Assembly (NCBI GenBank): GCA_015233155.1
Contig: JADFYG010000055.1
Location: 1 to 40,758 of the forward strand
DNA from: Candidatus Rifleibacteriota bacterium
GTDB taxonomy: Bacteria > Muiribacteriota > Ozemobacteria > Ozemobacterales > Ozemobacteraceae
Length of the DNA stretch: 40,758 nucleotides
Direction: 5' to 3'
The notes beneath the pieces were generated by a model that saw only the letters and a program-made list of their open reading frames with translations, was not told the origin of the DNA and ran no database searches. The position numbers and the translations under genes were made by a program. Positions within the stretch are counted from its first letter, which is position 1. Each line of letters opens with the position of its first letter. This document shows positions 6,311 to 14,896 of the stretch, piece by piece.

Positions 6311-9093
6311 CCCCCCCTTCGGCCACGTATCGAATACAGCTCCAAGCCGCCTTCCCATTTCCGGCTCTCCAGGAAATTCTTCCTTATTTGAGCGAGTTGG
6401 GAATTTCTCATATTTATGCATCTCCCATTTTTCAAGCTCGGGCAGGGAGCACGCACGGCTATGATGTTGTCGATTCGAACCGGATTAACGCTGAACTTGG
6501 GGGAATGGAAGAATTTCGTCATACCCTTGATCTGGCCAAAAGCCATCATCTTAAATGGATTCAGGATATAGTACCCAATCATATGGCATTTCATGGGCAA
6601 AACTCCATGTTGATGGACGTCTTTGAGCTTGGTACGGGCTCTGAGTATCATAATGTGTTCGATGTAGATTGGGACCATACCTTCGAAAACCTTCGCCACA
6701 GACTTTTAGCACCATTTTTGGGCAAATTTTATGGTCGGTGTCTTGAAGATGGTGAGCTTAAACTCGTATCTGAAGAAGGGACGTTCTTTCTCACATATTA
6801 CGAATTGAAATATCCCCTGAGTATTTCATCCTACTCCAAAATACTTGAGCCCCGACTGGGAGTCCTCGAAACCAGGCTTGGCCCCGAAGACCCACGTTTC
6901 ACGCAGTTTCTCGGGGGAGTCCTGTATTTTAAGAGCCTGGCCGAAGCCGGTTATTCTGAAAATCTCCGCGTTCTTGTCGATCAGGCAAAATTGGCCATCC
7001 GAAAACTTTCCGATGAAAACGTGGAGATCAGTGAGTTCATCAGCGAAACGCTAGCAATGATCAATGGGAAGGTCGGAGATCCCGGAAGTTTTGATTCTCT
7101 GGACAGCATTCTTTTTGAACAGATTTATCGGCTTTCTTACTGGAAATCAGCCATATCGGAAATAAATTATCGACGATTTTTCAATATCAATGATTTGATT
7201 TCTGTCCGTGTCGAAGAGCCAAAGGTGCTGGCGGAAACGCATAAACTGATTCTTCAATTACTGCACGAAGAACACATCGATGGCATTCGAATAGACCATA
7301 TCGATGGGTTATATGATCCACTATCGTATCTGCAGATTCTGAGCGGAATTGCACCCCGGGCTTTCATTATAGTTGAAAAGATTCTTGAGCGTCATGAAAC
7401 CCTTCCGACAACCTGGCCGGCAGCGGGAACCTCCGGATACGATTTCCTGAATGCCGTCAACGGCATTTTCGTTCAAGCGTCGAACGCCAAAAAATTCGAC
7501 GAGTTGTACGAGAAATTCGCCTCGCGAATTGTCAACCCGGAAGAATTACGGCTCGAAAAACAGAAAAATGTCATCAGCTTCCATTTGAAGGGAAACATCA
7601 ACAACCTCGCCCAATATATGAAGAACCTCGCCAGCGGTGATCGTTTTGGTCGCGATATCACCATGGATACCCTCAAGGAGGCTCTCATCGAATATCTGAC
7701 TTTTTTCCCTGTGTATCGCAGCTATATCAATGGACCTCAGGTGAGCCCGCGGGACGAGAGTATGATTCTTCACGCCATCGACAAGTGTCTCAAAATATAC
7801 CCGGACATGTGTTACGAATTTGAGTTCATCCGCACTTTTTTTCTCACCAAAGATTCGATATTCAAGACGGAGGAAAAAAAAAGGGAGTGGCTGCGATTAG
7901 TGATGACATTGCAGCAATATACCGGACCCCTGATGGCAAAAGGGGTGGAAGACACTTTTTTTTATGTGTACAATCGTCTCATCTCACTCAACGAAGTAGG
8001 GGGAAATCCCATTGAGTTTGGCTGGGAAAAGGAGGGTTTTCACGCCTTATTTCTGGAAAACCGAAAAGAGTTTCCTCAGTCGATGAACAGCACATCGACG
8101 CATGATACTAAACGAGGTGAAGACAACCGCGCCAGAATCAATGTTCTCTCAGAAATTCCTCAGGAATGGAATGAACAGGTTCAGGAATGGGCTAAACTAA
8201 ATTCGAGTGCGAAAACGATCTTGAAAACAGGGCCGGCACCAGATGGCAATGACGAATATTTTCTATACCAAACGCTGATCGGAACGTTACCTTTTTCCGG
8301 TCTTAACGGTGAATTCATCGAACGTGTCAAAAAATATTGGATCAAAGCCCTTCGAGAAGCGAAAGTGAGCACGAATTGGATTTCCCCCAGCGAATCTTAC
8401 GAAAATGCCAGCATGAAGTTTCTGTCAGAAATACTCAAGGAAACATCGGATAATCCCTTTCTGAAAGCCTTCTTTCCTTTCCAAAAAAAAGTGGCTTATT
8501 TTGGAATGCTGAATTCCCTCAGCCAGGTTCTTTTGAAAATGACAGCTCCCGGCTTCCCCGATTTTTATCAGGGCTCCGAACTCTGGGAATTAAGCCTGGT
8601 CGATCCGGACAATCGCGGGTTGGTCGATTTTGTCACTCGACGAACCTGGTTGAAGGAAATCCGCAGCAGGATTGAGTCTAATGATTCACGCATGATACCA
8701 GAATTGTTGGAATCGATGGAGGATGGCCGGGTAAAACTGTTCCTGATTGCCCAGGTCCTGAAAGCCAGGAAAGATTTTGACCCACTGTTCCGGTCCGGAA
8801 CCTACAATCCGATATCTATTTCAGGCGAGAAAGCCGAATGCGCATTGGTGTTCTCAAGGGAATCTGAAGGTACCCGGGCGATTACAATCGCCCCACGGTT
8901 TTTTACTCAACTTTGTTCCGAAAAAACTCTTCCCCTCGGCGAGCCATCCTGGAAAAACACTTATTTCCCCAATCCCAACCCGGGCGCCCGGTGGAAAAAT
9001 AGAATTACCGGTGAGACATTTCCGCCAGCACCATCTCTTAGGCTTGGAGAAATCTTAAACACGTTTCCCGTTGCCTTCCTCGTCACGGAGTAG
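6307..9093 (+). CDS. treY: Malto-oligosyltrehalose synthase
   Basis: A 928-residue GH13 enzyme that turns the reducing-end alpha-1,4 bond of malto-oligosaccharides into the alpha,alpha-1,1 bond of trehalose. Clear motifs: TYRIQLQ at the N-terminus, YASPIFQARAGSTHGYDV, VPNHMA, DGIRIDHIDGL (D330), VEKILERHE (E357), AGTSGYDFLN and TSTHDTKRGED (D600). The start is set at 6307, where ATGA overlaps the GH57 stop by 4 nt (translational coupling), and the protein then begins directly before TYRIQL. Length is slightly above the common 700-900 residues. With TreZ it forms the complete TreYZ pathway. Confidence 0.95.
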   Translation: MTPPSATYRIQLQAAFPFPALQEILPYLSELGISHIYASPIFQARAGSTHGYDVVDSNRINAELGGMEEFRHTLDLAKSHHLKWIQDIVPNHMAFHGQNSMLMDVFELGTGSEYHNVFDVDWDHTFENLRHRLLAPFLGKFYGRCLEDGELKLVSEEGTFFLTYYELKYPLSISSYSKILEPRLGVLETRLGPEDPRFTQFLGGVLYFKSLAEAGYSENLRVLVDQAKLAIRKLSDENVEISEFISETLAMINGKVGDPGSFDSLDSILFEQIYRLSYWKSAISEINYRRFFNINDLISVRVEEPKVLAETHKLILQLLHEEHIDGIRIDHIDGLYDPLSYLQILSGIAPRAFIIVEKILERHETLPTTWPAAGTSGYDFLNAVNGIFVQASNAKKFDELYEKFASRIVNPEELRLEKQKNVISFHLKGNINNLAQYMKNLASGDRFGRDITMDTLKEALIEYLTFFPVYRSYINGPQVSPRDESMILHAIDKCLKIYPDMCYEFEFIRTFFLTKDSIFKTEEKKREWLRLVMTLQQYTGPLMAKGVEDTFFYVYNRLISLNEVGGNPIEFGWEKEGFHALFLENRKEFPQSMNSTSTHDTKRGEDNRARINVLSEIPQEWNEQVQEWAKLNSSAKTILKTGPAPDGNDEYFLYQTLIGTLPFSGLNGEFIERVKKYWIKALREAKVSTNWISPSESYENASMKFLSEILKETSDNPFLKAFFPFQKKVAYFGMLNSLSQVLLKMTAPGFPDFYQGSELWELSLVDPDNRGLVDFVTRRTWLKEIRSRIESNDSRMIPELLESMEDGRVKLFLIAQVLKARKDFDPLFRSGTYNPISISGEKAECALVFSRESEGTRAITIAPRFFTQLCSEKTLPLGEPSWKNTYFPNPNPGARWKNRITGETFPPAPSLRLGEILNTFPVAFLVTE

Positions 9094-9114
9094 AAGGAAC
9101 TAATGACAGCATTG

Positions 9115-9146
9115 TTTGTCATTTTGAGCGAACATGAGGGAAGAGA
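9115..9146 (+). repeat. Half-copy of the dispersed hairpin repeat carrying the treS SD
   Basis: TTTGTCATTTTGAGCGAACATGAGGGAAGAGA resembles one arm of the dispersed hairpin (TGTCATTTCGACCGAAGGGAGAAATC), split here by a few substitutions and one insertion. Its GAGGGA end is the only Shine-Dalgarno-like sequence before treS, so a repeat arm appears to serve as the ribosome-binding site. Confidence 0.4.
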
Positions 9147-12100
9147 ATGCAGGAATCAACACAAAATGTGGGGCTCGTTGAAGATCCTTTGTGGTTCAAA
9201 GATGCCATTATCTATGAGCTTCATGTAAAAACTTTTTTCGATTCCAATACTGATGGCTATGGAGATTTTAATGGATTAACCATGAAACTCGATTATCTCG
9301 CCGATCTGGGAATAACGGCTCTCTGGCTCCTTCCATTCTATCCATCTCCGTTTCGTGATGATGGTTATGACATTTCCGATTATGTTGAAATCAACTCAAG
9401 CGTCGGAACCATGAGCGATTTCAAGTCGTTTCTCGATGCGGCCCACAAGAGGGGAATCAGGATCATTACAGAATTGGTCATCAATCACACCTCGGATCAG
9501 CATCCATGGTTCCAGAAAGCCAGAACGGCTCCCGCCCATTCCCCTGAAAGGGATTTTTATGTTTGGAGTGACACTGACAAAAAATATCCGGAAACACGTA
9601 TCATCTTCAGGGACACTGAAACTTCGAACTGGGCATGGGATCCGATTGCGAAAGCCTATTACTGGCACCGGTTTTTCTCTCATCAACCTGACCTGAATTT
9701 CAATAATCCCGAGGTGGTTCAAGCCGTTTTAAAAATCATGCGATTCTGGCTTGACCTGGGAGTCGATGGTCTCAGGCTGGATGCCATTCCATATTTGTGT
9801 GTCCGCGAGGGAACCAGCAACGAAAACCTGCCTGAAACCCATGCAGTAATAAAATTTCTTAGAGCGGAACTTGATAAGAACTACCAGAATAGAATTTTTC
9901 TTGCCGAAGCCAATCAGTGGCCGGAAGATGTCAGTCACTATTTCGGAAATGGTGATGAATGCCACATGGCTTACCACTTTCCGCTTATGCCTCGAATGTT
10001 CATGGCTCTTGCGATGGAAGACCGCTATACCGTGGTTGAAATTCTGGAGCAGACTCCTGACATCCCAGCCAATTGTCAGTGGGCGGTGTTTCTTCGCAAT
10101 CATGATGAACTCACTCTGGAAATGGTGTCTGACCGCGAACGGGATTATATGTATGGGGCATTCGCCAGTGACAGGAGGGCTCGCCTGAATCTTGGTATCA
10201 GACGAAGACTGTCGCCGCTTATGGAGAACGATCGCAGACGCATTGAATTGATGAATAGCATGCTGTTTTCCATGCCCGGCACGCCCGTCACTTATTACGG
10301 CGATGAAATCGGCATGGGGGATAATCTTTATCTGGGCGATCGAAACGGAGTTCGTACGCCAATGCAGTGGTCACCGGATCGAAATGCCGGTTTTTCCACT
10401 GCCGACCCTGAATCTTTGTATCTTCCTCCTATCATGGATCCAGTATACGGCTATCAATCGATTAATGTTGAAGCACAGTTACGGAATTCAAATTCGCTTC
10501 TGAACTGGATGAAACGAATTATCGGAATTCGTAAACGATTTCAGGCCTTTGGCCGGGGAACACTTTCATTCATAAAGCCCGATAATCGAAAAATCCTCGT
10601 GTATATTCGAGCCTATAGCAAAGAAAAGATCCTTTGCGTGGTGAATCTCTCGAGATTTGCCCAGGCAGTACGACTGAATTTATCAGGATTCAAAGGGTTG
10701 GTGCCCGTTGAACTTTTTGGGAGAGCCTCTTTTCCAACGATTGACGAGCAGCCTTATCAACTCACTCTGCCGGGCTACGGCTTTTTCTGGTTCCATCTTG
10801 GGGAACCCGAGGCTCACTCCATTCAACACGAAGAGGAGGCTACACTTGAAGAGAAGCCTGTTTTAGTTATTCCGGAGGGATGGAAAAACTTACAGGAATC
10901 GCCTGATTCGGATATTTCATCAAAAACCAACCCACCGACCCTGCGATTTACACCACGATCTCGTCTTGAGATGAATATTCTGCCCGAGTTTCTGTCGTCC
11001 CGGCGATGGTTTTCGACCACCGATAAGGTTCTTGAGGGTGTAATTCTGACGGATTTCGGGTATTTGTCAGATCCACCCGATAGACAATATCTGTTGACGC
11101 AGGTGAGATCGGCAATTGCCGATTCCCCGGGCCATTTTCTTCCCCTTGCGATTGCCTGGGAAGGAAAAATACCGGACAATCTTGTTCAGATGCGCCGCTG
11201 GGTAATCGGCAAAGTCCGGCAGCAGGCAAAAATGGGATATCTTGTCGACGCAGTAGGAGATGATTCCTTCTGTCGGTATCTTCTCAACGGCATTGCCAAC
11301 GAAAAAACGATTCCTGTCGGCAAGGACAAACTCATTTTCATGAAAACCGGGAGTTTTCCTGTAGCTTGCGATACAAATGTAATAGAGATTCATCGACCGT
11401 CCCTTGAGCAAAGCAATACATCAATTATGTTCAGTGATCTTCTGTTTCTGAAGGTGTTTCGAAAACTTCAATCCGTCGCGAGTCCTGAATTTGAAATAGG
11501 AAAGTTTCTCACCGAAGTCTCTCCGTTTCCAAATATTGCGGCATTGTGCGGAGCCATTGAGCTGGAGAAGGAGGACGGAACCCGATCAACGCTTGCGATT
11601 TTGCAACGACAAATAGACAATCAGGGAGATGGCTGGACTTTTTCCCTGAACTATCTCGAGCGGTTTCTTGATGAGCTGCAGTCAAAGGAAGAGAAGGATT
11701 CTACAGTCGCCCCGCAGGAAATCCATAGCACATATTTCTCATTAGCCAGTAAGCTGGGCGAACGTGTTGGACAACTGCATAAGGCACTTTCCCCGATAAC
11801 CGCAAATGCGTCTTTTGCTCCGAAACCAATTACTCCCAATGATCTGCGAGAATGGAAAAGTCGTGTTTTACGAGAGGGGAAGCGGCTTCTAGCACTCCTT
11901 AGAAGTAAAAAAGCACAGCTTGTGAAGCCAATTCAGGAAAAGATTAAGCTGCTTTTATCGTTGCGCGATCGCTTCATCTCGATGATGGAAGACATCCTGC
12001 CCGAAGAAGCCACCGCGATCTGCATCAGGACGCACGGGGATCTTCACCTGGGACAGGTCCTTCTTGCCAGGAACGATTTTTTCATCATTGATTTTGAAGG

Positions 12101-12491
12101 TGAACCCAATCGAACCTCAAGAGAAGCACGAATCAAACAACCAGTCGGGCGGGACTTGGCAGGGATGTTGCGTTCATTTAATTATGCCGCCTGTACGGCG
12201 TTGAAGAAATGTACCGAGGAGCGTCCGCAGGATTATCAACGTTATTGTTCCCTGATCCGAAGCTGGGAGGCCGGTGCAATAGAACATTTCCTTGCCGGTT
12301 ACCAGTCCGGGATTGGTGAGAGTTCGTCACTCATTGGCAACCAGAAAGAATTTCAACAGTTGTTGCATTTTTTCCTGATGGAAAAAGTTATTTACGAAAT
12401 AGAATACGAACTCGGCCATAGGCCAGATTGGCTGGACATTCCTGTTTCCGGAATGCTGGAACTATTACAGCGCGAATATCAGACAGGATGA
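9147..12491 (+). CDS. treS: Trehalose synthase-maltokinase fusion
   Basis: A 1114-residue bifunctional enzyme. Residues 1-550 are GH13 trehalose synthase, which interconverts maltose and trehalose: DGYGDFNGL, VINHTSDQHPWF, DGLRLDAIPYL (D212), FLAEANQWPEDV (E254), FLRNHDELTLEM (D320) and PVTYYGDEIGMGDN. After an acidic linker (about 555-605), residues 610-1114 are a maltokinase (Pep2-like) with LPEFLSSRRWF at its start, THGDLHLGQ (962-970, catalytic D965) and IIDFEGEP (about 980-987). It makes maltose-1-phosphate, which GlgE normally consumes; no glgE lies in the window. It sits 53 nt after treY, the widest gap in the operon, and that gap holds a repeat arm supplying GAGGGA. A hairpin follows at 12533. 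Confidence 0.95.
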   Translation: MQESTQNVGLVEDPLWFKDAIIYELHVKTFFDSNTDGYGDFNGLTMKLDYLADLGITALWLLPFYPSPFRDDGYDISDYVEINSSVGTMSDFKSFLDAAHKRGIRIITELVINHTSDQHPWFQKARTAPAHSPERDFYVWSDTDKKYPETRIIFRDTETSNWAWDPIAKAYYWHRFFSHQPDLNFNNPEVVQAVLKIMRFWLDLGVDGLRLDAIPYLCVREGTSNENLPETHAVIKFLRAELDKNYQNRIFLAEANQWPEDVSHYFGNGDECHMAYHFPLMPRMFMALAMEDRYTVVEILEQTPDIPANCQWAVFLRNHDELTLEMVSDRERDYMYGAFASDRRARLNLGIRRRLSPLMENDRRRIELMNSMLFSMPGTPVTYYGDEIGMGDNLYLGDRNGVRTPMQWSPDRNAGFSTADPESLYLPPIMDPVYGYQSINVEAQLRNSNSLLNWMKRIIGIRKRFQAFGRGTLSFIKPDNRKILVYIRAYSKEKILCVVNLSRFAQAVRLNLSGFKGLVPVELFGRASFPTIDEQPYQLTLPGYGFFWFHLGEPEAHSIQHEEEATLEEKPVLVIPEGWKNLQESPDSDISSKTNPPTLRFTPRSRLEMNILPEFLSSRRWFSTTDKVLEGVILTDFGYLSDPPDRQYLLTQVRSAIADSPGHFLPLAIAWEGKIPDNLVQMRRWVIGKVRQQAKMGYLVDAVGDDSFCRYLLNGIANEKTIPVGKDKLIFMKTGSFPVACDTNVIEIHRPSLEQSNTSIMFSDLLFLKVFRKLQSVASPEFEIGKFLTEVSPFPNIAALCGAIELEKEDGTRSTLAILQRQIDNQGDGWTFSLNYLERFLDELQSKEEKDSTVAPQEIHSTYFSLASKLGERVGQLHKALSPITANASFAPKPITPNDLREWKSRVLREGKRLLALLRSKKAQLVKPIQEKIKLLLSLRDRFISMMEDILPEEATAICIRTHGDLHLGQVLLARNDFFIIDFEGEPNRTSREARIKQPVGRDLAGMLRSFNYAACTALKKCTEERPQDYQRYCSLIRSWEAGAIEHFLAGYQSGIGESSSLIGNQKEFQQLLHFFLMEKVIYEIEYELGHRPDWLDIPVSGMLELLQREYQTG

Positions 12492-12532
12492 AAATTATGT
12501 CGCAATCATAAGTGAAGGCGCATCGTCCATAT

Positions 12533-12560
12533 GAAGGGGCGGGTTTCAAACCGCCCCTTC
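12533..12560. terminator. GC-rich hairpin between convergent genes
   Basis: A perfect 10-bp stem, GAAGGGGCGG / CCGCCCCTTC, with an 8-nt loop, 41 nt after the treS stop and before the end of the convergent kinase gene. There is no strong T-run on either side, so it could be a factor-assisted terminator, an mRNA-stabilising end or a copy of a small palindromic repeat. Confidence 0.55.
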
Positions 12561-12694
12561 GTGATGTTTCGTGAATATTGCAAGTAACTCCACATTATGG
12601 TGTTTTTCCATTGTTTTCTGTTGTGGGGCAGCGTTTGAGCGAGGAATACCTGTGTCTGCATTACTTGAAAGATCTGCCGCTACCAATATTCCGT

Positions 12695-13585
12695 CTAACT
12701 TCTTTTCTGCTTTTCCTGTTTATTGATTGGTATCGTAACCTTAATGGTTGTTCCTTTTCCGATCTGAGACTCAATGCGTAAGGATCCATGAATGAGAGAC
12801 ACCTGTTCTTGCATGAGATCAAGGCCCAAACCATCCGAATGGTTTATTTTCGAAGGGGAAAAACCTTTGCCGTTATCACTTATCGTCAAGGAAAACGTTG
12901 ATTCCCGGGCCATGGCTACTATTCGCACACTCGTGGCTTCGGCGTGTTTGAAAATATTGTTTAACGCCTCCTGAACAATTCGGTAAATAATGATATTCTC
13001 TGTCGTAAAATCAACTCTGCCCATATATCTGTGGATAAAATGAATTCTGGGACAGTCTTGATGTCTCGTCGATTCAATCATTTTTTTTATGGCCTGGACC
13101 AGGCCGAGATGCTTCAAGCTTGGTGGAGCCAGTCTATGGGATAAATCTCTTGCGTTCTTAATGATGCCGGTAACTTGATTCTTGATTTCTTCCAATAATA
13201 ATTTAACTTTCGGGTTCACTTCGTCCAAAGTGGTAGCCGCCGTAACAATAAACATTTTCAGCAGTATGAGTGACTGGCCAAAATCAGAATGGATTTCTTC
13301 GGAAATGCGCGTACGTTCTTTTTCTTGCGCCATGATGATGCGCTGGGGCATTTCTGCAACCGCGACCAACCCTTGGTCAGGACCAGAAAGATCATTGGCG
13401 GCCGTTACCAGGGGCACGATGTTCCTGGTTCGTAACAACCTGGTAATCTTGTGCCAGGTATTCATAAGGCGCCCATTTTTTGCGAGCCGTCTTGTCTGGA
13501 AAGACTGAATCATTGCCCTCGAATATAACGTTTCCCAGTCTGAGAATGGATTTTCGAATCTCTCTGGCTCTTTGATATTAGCCAT
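12695..13585 (-). CDS. NarL-type sensor histidine kinase, short paralogue
   Basis: A 296-residue cytoplasmic kinase. Residues 15-65 look like the tail of a PAS domain. The HisKA_3 box ERTRISEEIHSDFGQSL carries H99, and the HATPase domain shows YRIVQEALNNIFKHAEAT, ISDNGKGF and GLGLDLMQEQ. It shares long identical blocks with the C-terminal 250 residues of the kinase at 21817-23670 but lacks that protein's first two PAS units. The ATG at 13585 has GGGAGG 9 nt upstream. The frame stays open back to 13795 across a (TA)10 tract, but that extension has no good ribosome-binding site. No response regulator adjoins it; the LuxR-type regulator at 21186 is a plausible partner by paralogy. It ends convergently with treS. 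Confidence 0.88.
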   Translation of the reverse strand: MANIKEPERFENPFSDWETLYSRAMIQSFQTRRLAKNGRLMNTWHKITRLLRTRNIVPLVTAANDLSGPDQGLVAVAEMPQRIIMAQEKERTRISEEIHSDFGQSLILLKMFIVTAATTLDEVNPKVKLLLEEIKNQVTGIIKNARDLSHRLAPPSLKHLGLVQAIKKMIESTRHQDCPRIHFIHRYMGRVDFTTENIIIYRIVQEALNNIFKHAEATSVRIVAMARESTFSLTISDNGKGFSPSKINHSDGLGLDLMQEQVSLIHGSLRIESQIGKGTTIKVTIPINKQEKQKRS

Positions 13586-13600
13586 CTCTCGCGGCCTCCC

Positions 13601-13621
13601 TATATATATATATATATATAT
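13601..13621. repeat. (TA)10 microsatellite
   Basis: Ten uninterrupted TA units plus one T, directly abutting the GGGAGG Shine-Dalgarno of the short kinase gene (RBS at 13595-13600, ATG at 13585). Dinucleotide tracts of this length can change copy number by slippage. Here that would alter the 5' leader or promoter spacing without touching the proposed coding frame. Confidence 0.9.
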
Positions 13622-13855
13622 TCTTTCTGTTTGGGGAGATACTAACAGTATATCTCGCAGACACCGTGACACTTGTACCAAGTTAACGAATTTTGAAAAA
13701 TCCACCCATAAATTCCGAAGTAGTTTTTTCACTTTCGGAGAAATACGATCCTGATGTAATATTAGCATACTCGGAACGAATATTTCAAATGCCAAGGCAA
13801 ACGAGCATTGTTTCCGCTATCCGGCGTGTTTTAGCTTGTTTATGTCGTTTTCATC

Positions 13856-13882
13856 GTCATCTCGACCGAAGGGAGAGATCTC
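13856..13882 (+). repeat. Half-copy of the dispersed hairpin repeat
   Basis: GTCATCTCGACCGAAGGGAGAGATCTC matches one arm of the hairpin elements at 21017-21101 and 23856-23940 closely. Only one arm is present. It lies about 270 nt upstream of the short kinase start. Confidence 0.6.
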
Positions 13883-13905
13883 AAAAGAAATAGGCATGCA
13901 CTCCT

Positions 13906-13944
13906 CATAATTAACTATTTTTGCAGGGGTTTATGTGGATTCTG
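13906..13944 (-). promoter_or_regulatory. Bipartite element copy 7 (second arm missing)
   Basis: On the minus strand: CAGAATCC (13944-13937; 5 of 8 to GGAAATCC), 16 nt, AAATAGT (13920-13914). The second heptamer is not recognisable. The GCAAAAATAGT core is shared with copy 6. It points towards the short kinase gene at 13585. Confidence 0.4.
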
Positions 13945-14090
13945 ATTGTTGAATATTACTGATAGAAATGGATAGATTTCCATCGATAGTAGATAAACTT
14001 GGTTATTCCCTGGAAAAGGAAGCATCCGGAATCGGGGAAACCGTGCAATAATGCGCTCCGGCAAAATTGGTTAACGGAGATGAATCATTG

Positions 14091-14873
14091 ATGAACCGCT
14101 TTTCATTACTAGTCACCCTCCTTTGCGCTCTGGTGCTCAGCTTTTTACCCATGTCTCCCATTATTGGCGAAGAAGACTGGATGAAACAGCTCGAAAAGAC
14201 GTTGAAGAGTCAACTTCAGCAAAGTCTCATTGAACGCTTTATTCGCTATGACAATCAGAAAAAAGTCGTGTCATTTTCTCCCGATTTCCTGGCAATGGCA
14301 ACCAACAAGGCAAGGAAGAATTTCGGAGACAACCTGCAAACCCTTGATATCAAGCCAGAAGGAAATACCCTGAATTTTTCACTGGCATTGAAGAATGGTA
14401 TGCACCTTTCGGGCAGAATTGAACCTGAAGCCCTGGAATTTGGCCTCGAAGAAATGACCATTGTTGGCAGGCTTCCCCAAGGGCTTAAATTAGAAGGTGT
14501 CGATCTGCAAAAAACCGTTTCAGGCTTTTTTGACAACCTCTTTGGGGTGTCACCTTCTTCCGCCACTTATTCGGTTAACGAGGCACCTGCTCGCCCATCG
14601 CCATCTGGCAACGTTACCGAGATACTCAAAAACTTTTCTGTCGAAGGAAATACCTTTCGGCTGAAGCGCCCCTGGAAAGCTTCAGCCCTGGGGCGGGCGC
14701 TTTCCTCCGGGATGTCAAAAAACACGGACGGAAAGACCACATCAATCAGTCAACGACTGGCTCTGAACATGGAGAATGGCTGGCTGAACTTGAGTCTCGG
14801 TGATCTTAATCCTGAAAAGGTTCTTCTTCAGTTCACCACGGAACACCTGCTCAAGCAGCTTCAGGGAAAATAA
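14091..14873 (+). CDS. Exported protein of unknown function
   Basis: A 260-residue protein I do not recognise by name. Residues 1-25 form a signal peptide (MNRFSLLVTLLCALVLSFLP..., with a possible cleavage site after the following SPIIG). The mature part has alternating hydrophilic/hydrophobic strands (VVSFSPDF, NTLNFSLALKNGMHLSGRIEP, LEEMTIVGRLPQGLKLEGVDL), suggesting a beta-rich, possibly lipid-binding fold such as the DUF2993/LmeA type; this is a weak guess. The ATG at 14091 is chosen because it begins the signal peptide and GGAG lies 11 nt upstream; TTG at 14088 or 14067 are alternatives. It ends 23 nt from the convergent RiPP-like gene, with no terminator between them. Confidence 0.75.
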   Translation: MNRFSLLVTLLCALVLSFLPMSPIIGEEDWMKQLEKTLKSQLQQSLIERFIRYDNQKKVVSFSPDFLAMATNKARKNFGDNLQTLDIKPEGNTLNFSLALKNGMHLSGRIEPEALEFGLEEMTIVGRLPQGLKLEGVDLQKTVSGFFDNLFGVSPSSATYSVNEAPARPSPSGNVTEILKNFSVEGNTFRLKRPWKASALGRALSSGMSKNTDGKTTSISQRLALNMENGWLNLSLGDLNPEKVLLQFTTEHLLKQLQGK

Positions 14874-14896
14874 GGGCATTGTGTGTTTAAAGAATA

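Larger units (their letters stand above)
13586..14090. other. Divergent intergenic region, kinase / exported protein
   Basis: There is no credible gene in these 505 bases. They contain the (TA)10 microsatellite next to the kinase ribosome-binding site, a half-copy of the dispersed hairpin (13856-13882) and a one-armed bipartite element (13906-13944). A short imperfect palindrome, ATGGA-6 nt-TCCAT, lies near 13967-13982. The rest is AT-rich with no pattern I can name. Confidence 0.5.

Noticed and set aside
13586..13795. N-terminal extension of the short kinase across the TA tract
   Set aside because: No ribosome-binding site upstream, the TA tract would encode a Tyr-Ile run, and a good GGGAGG lies before the ATG at 13585.
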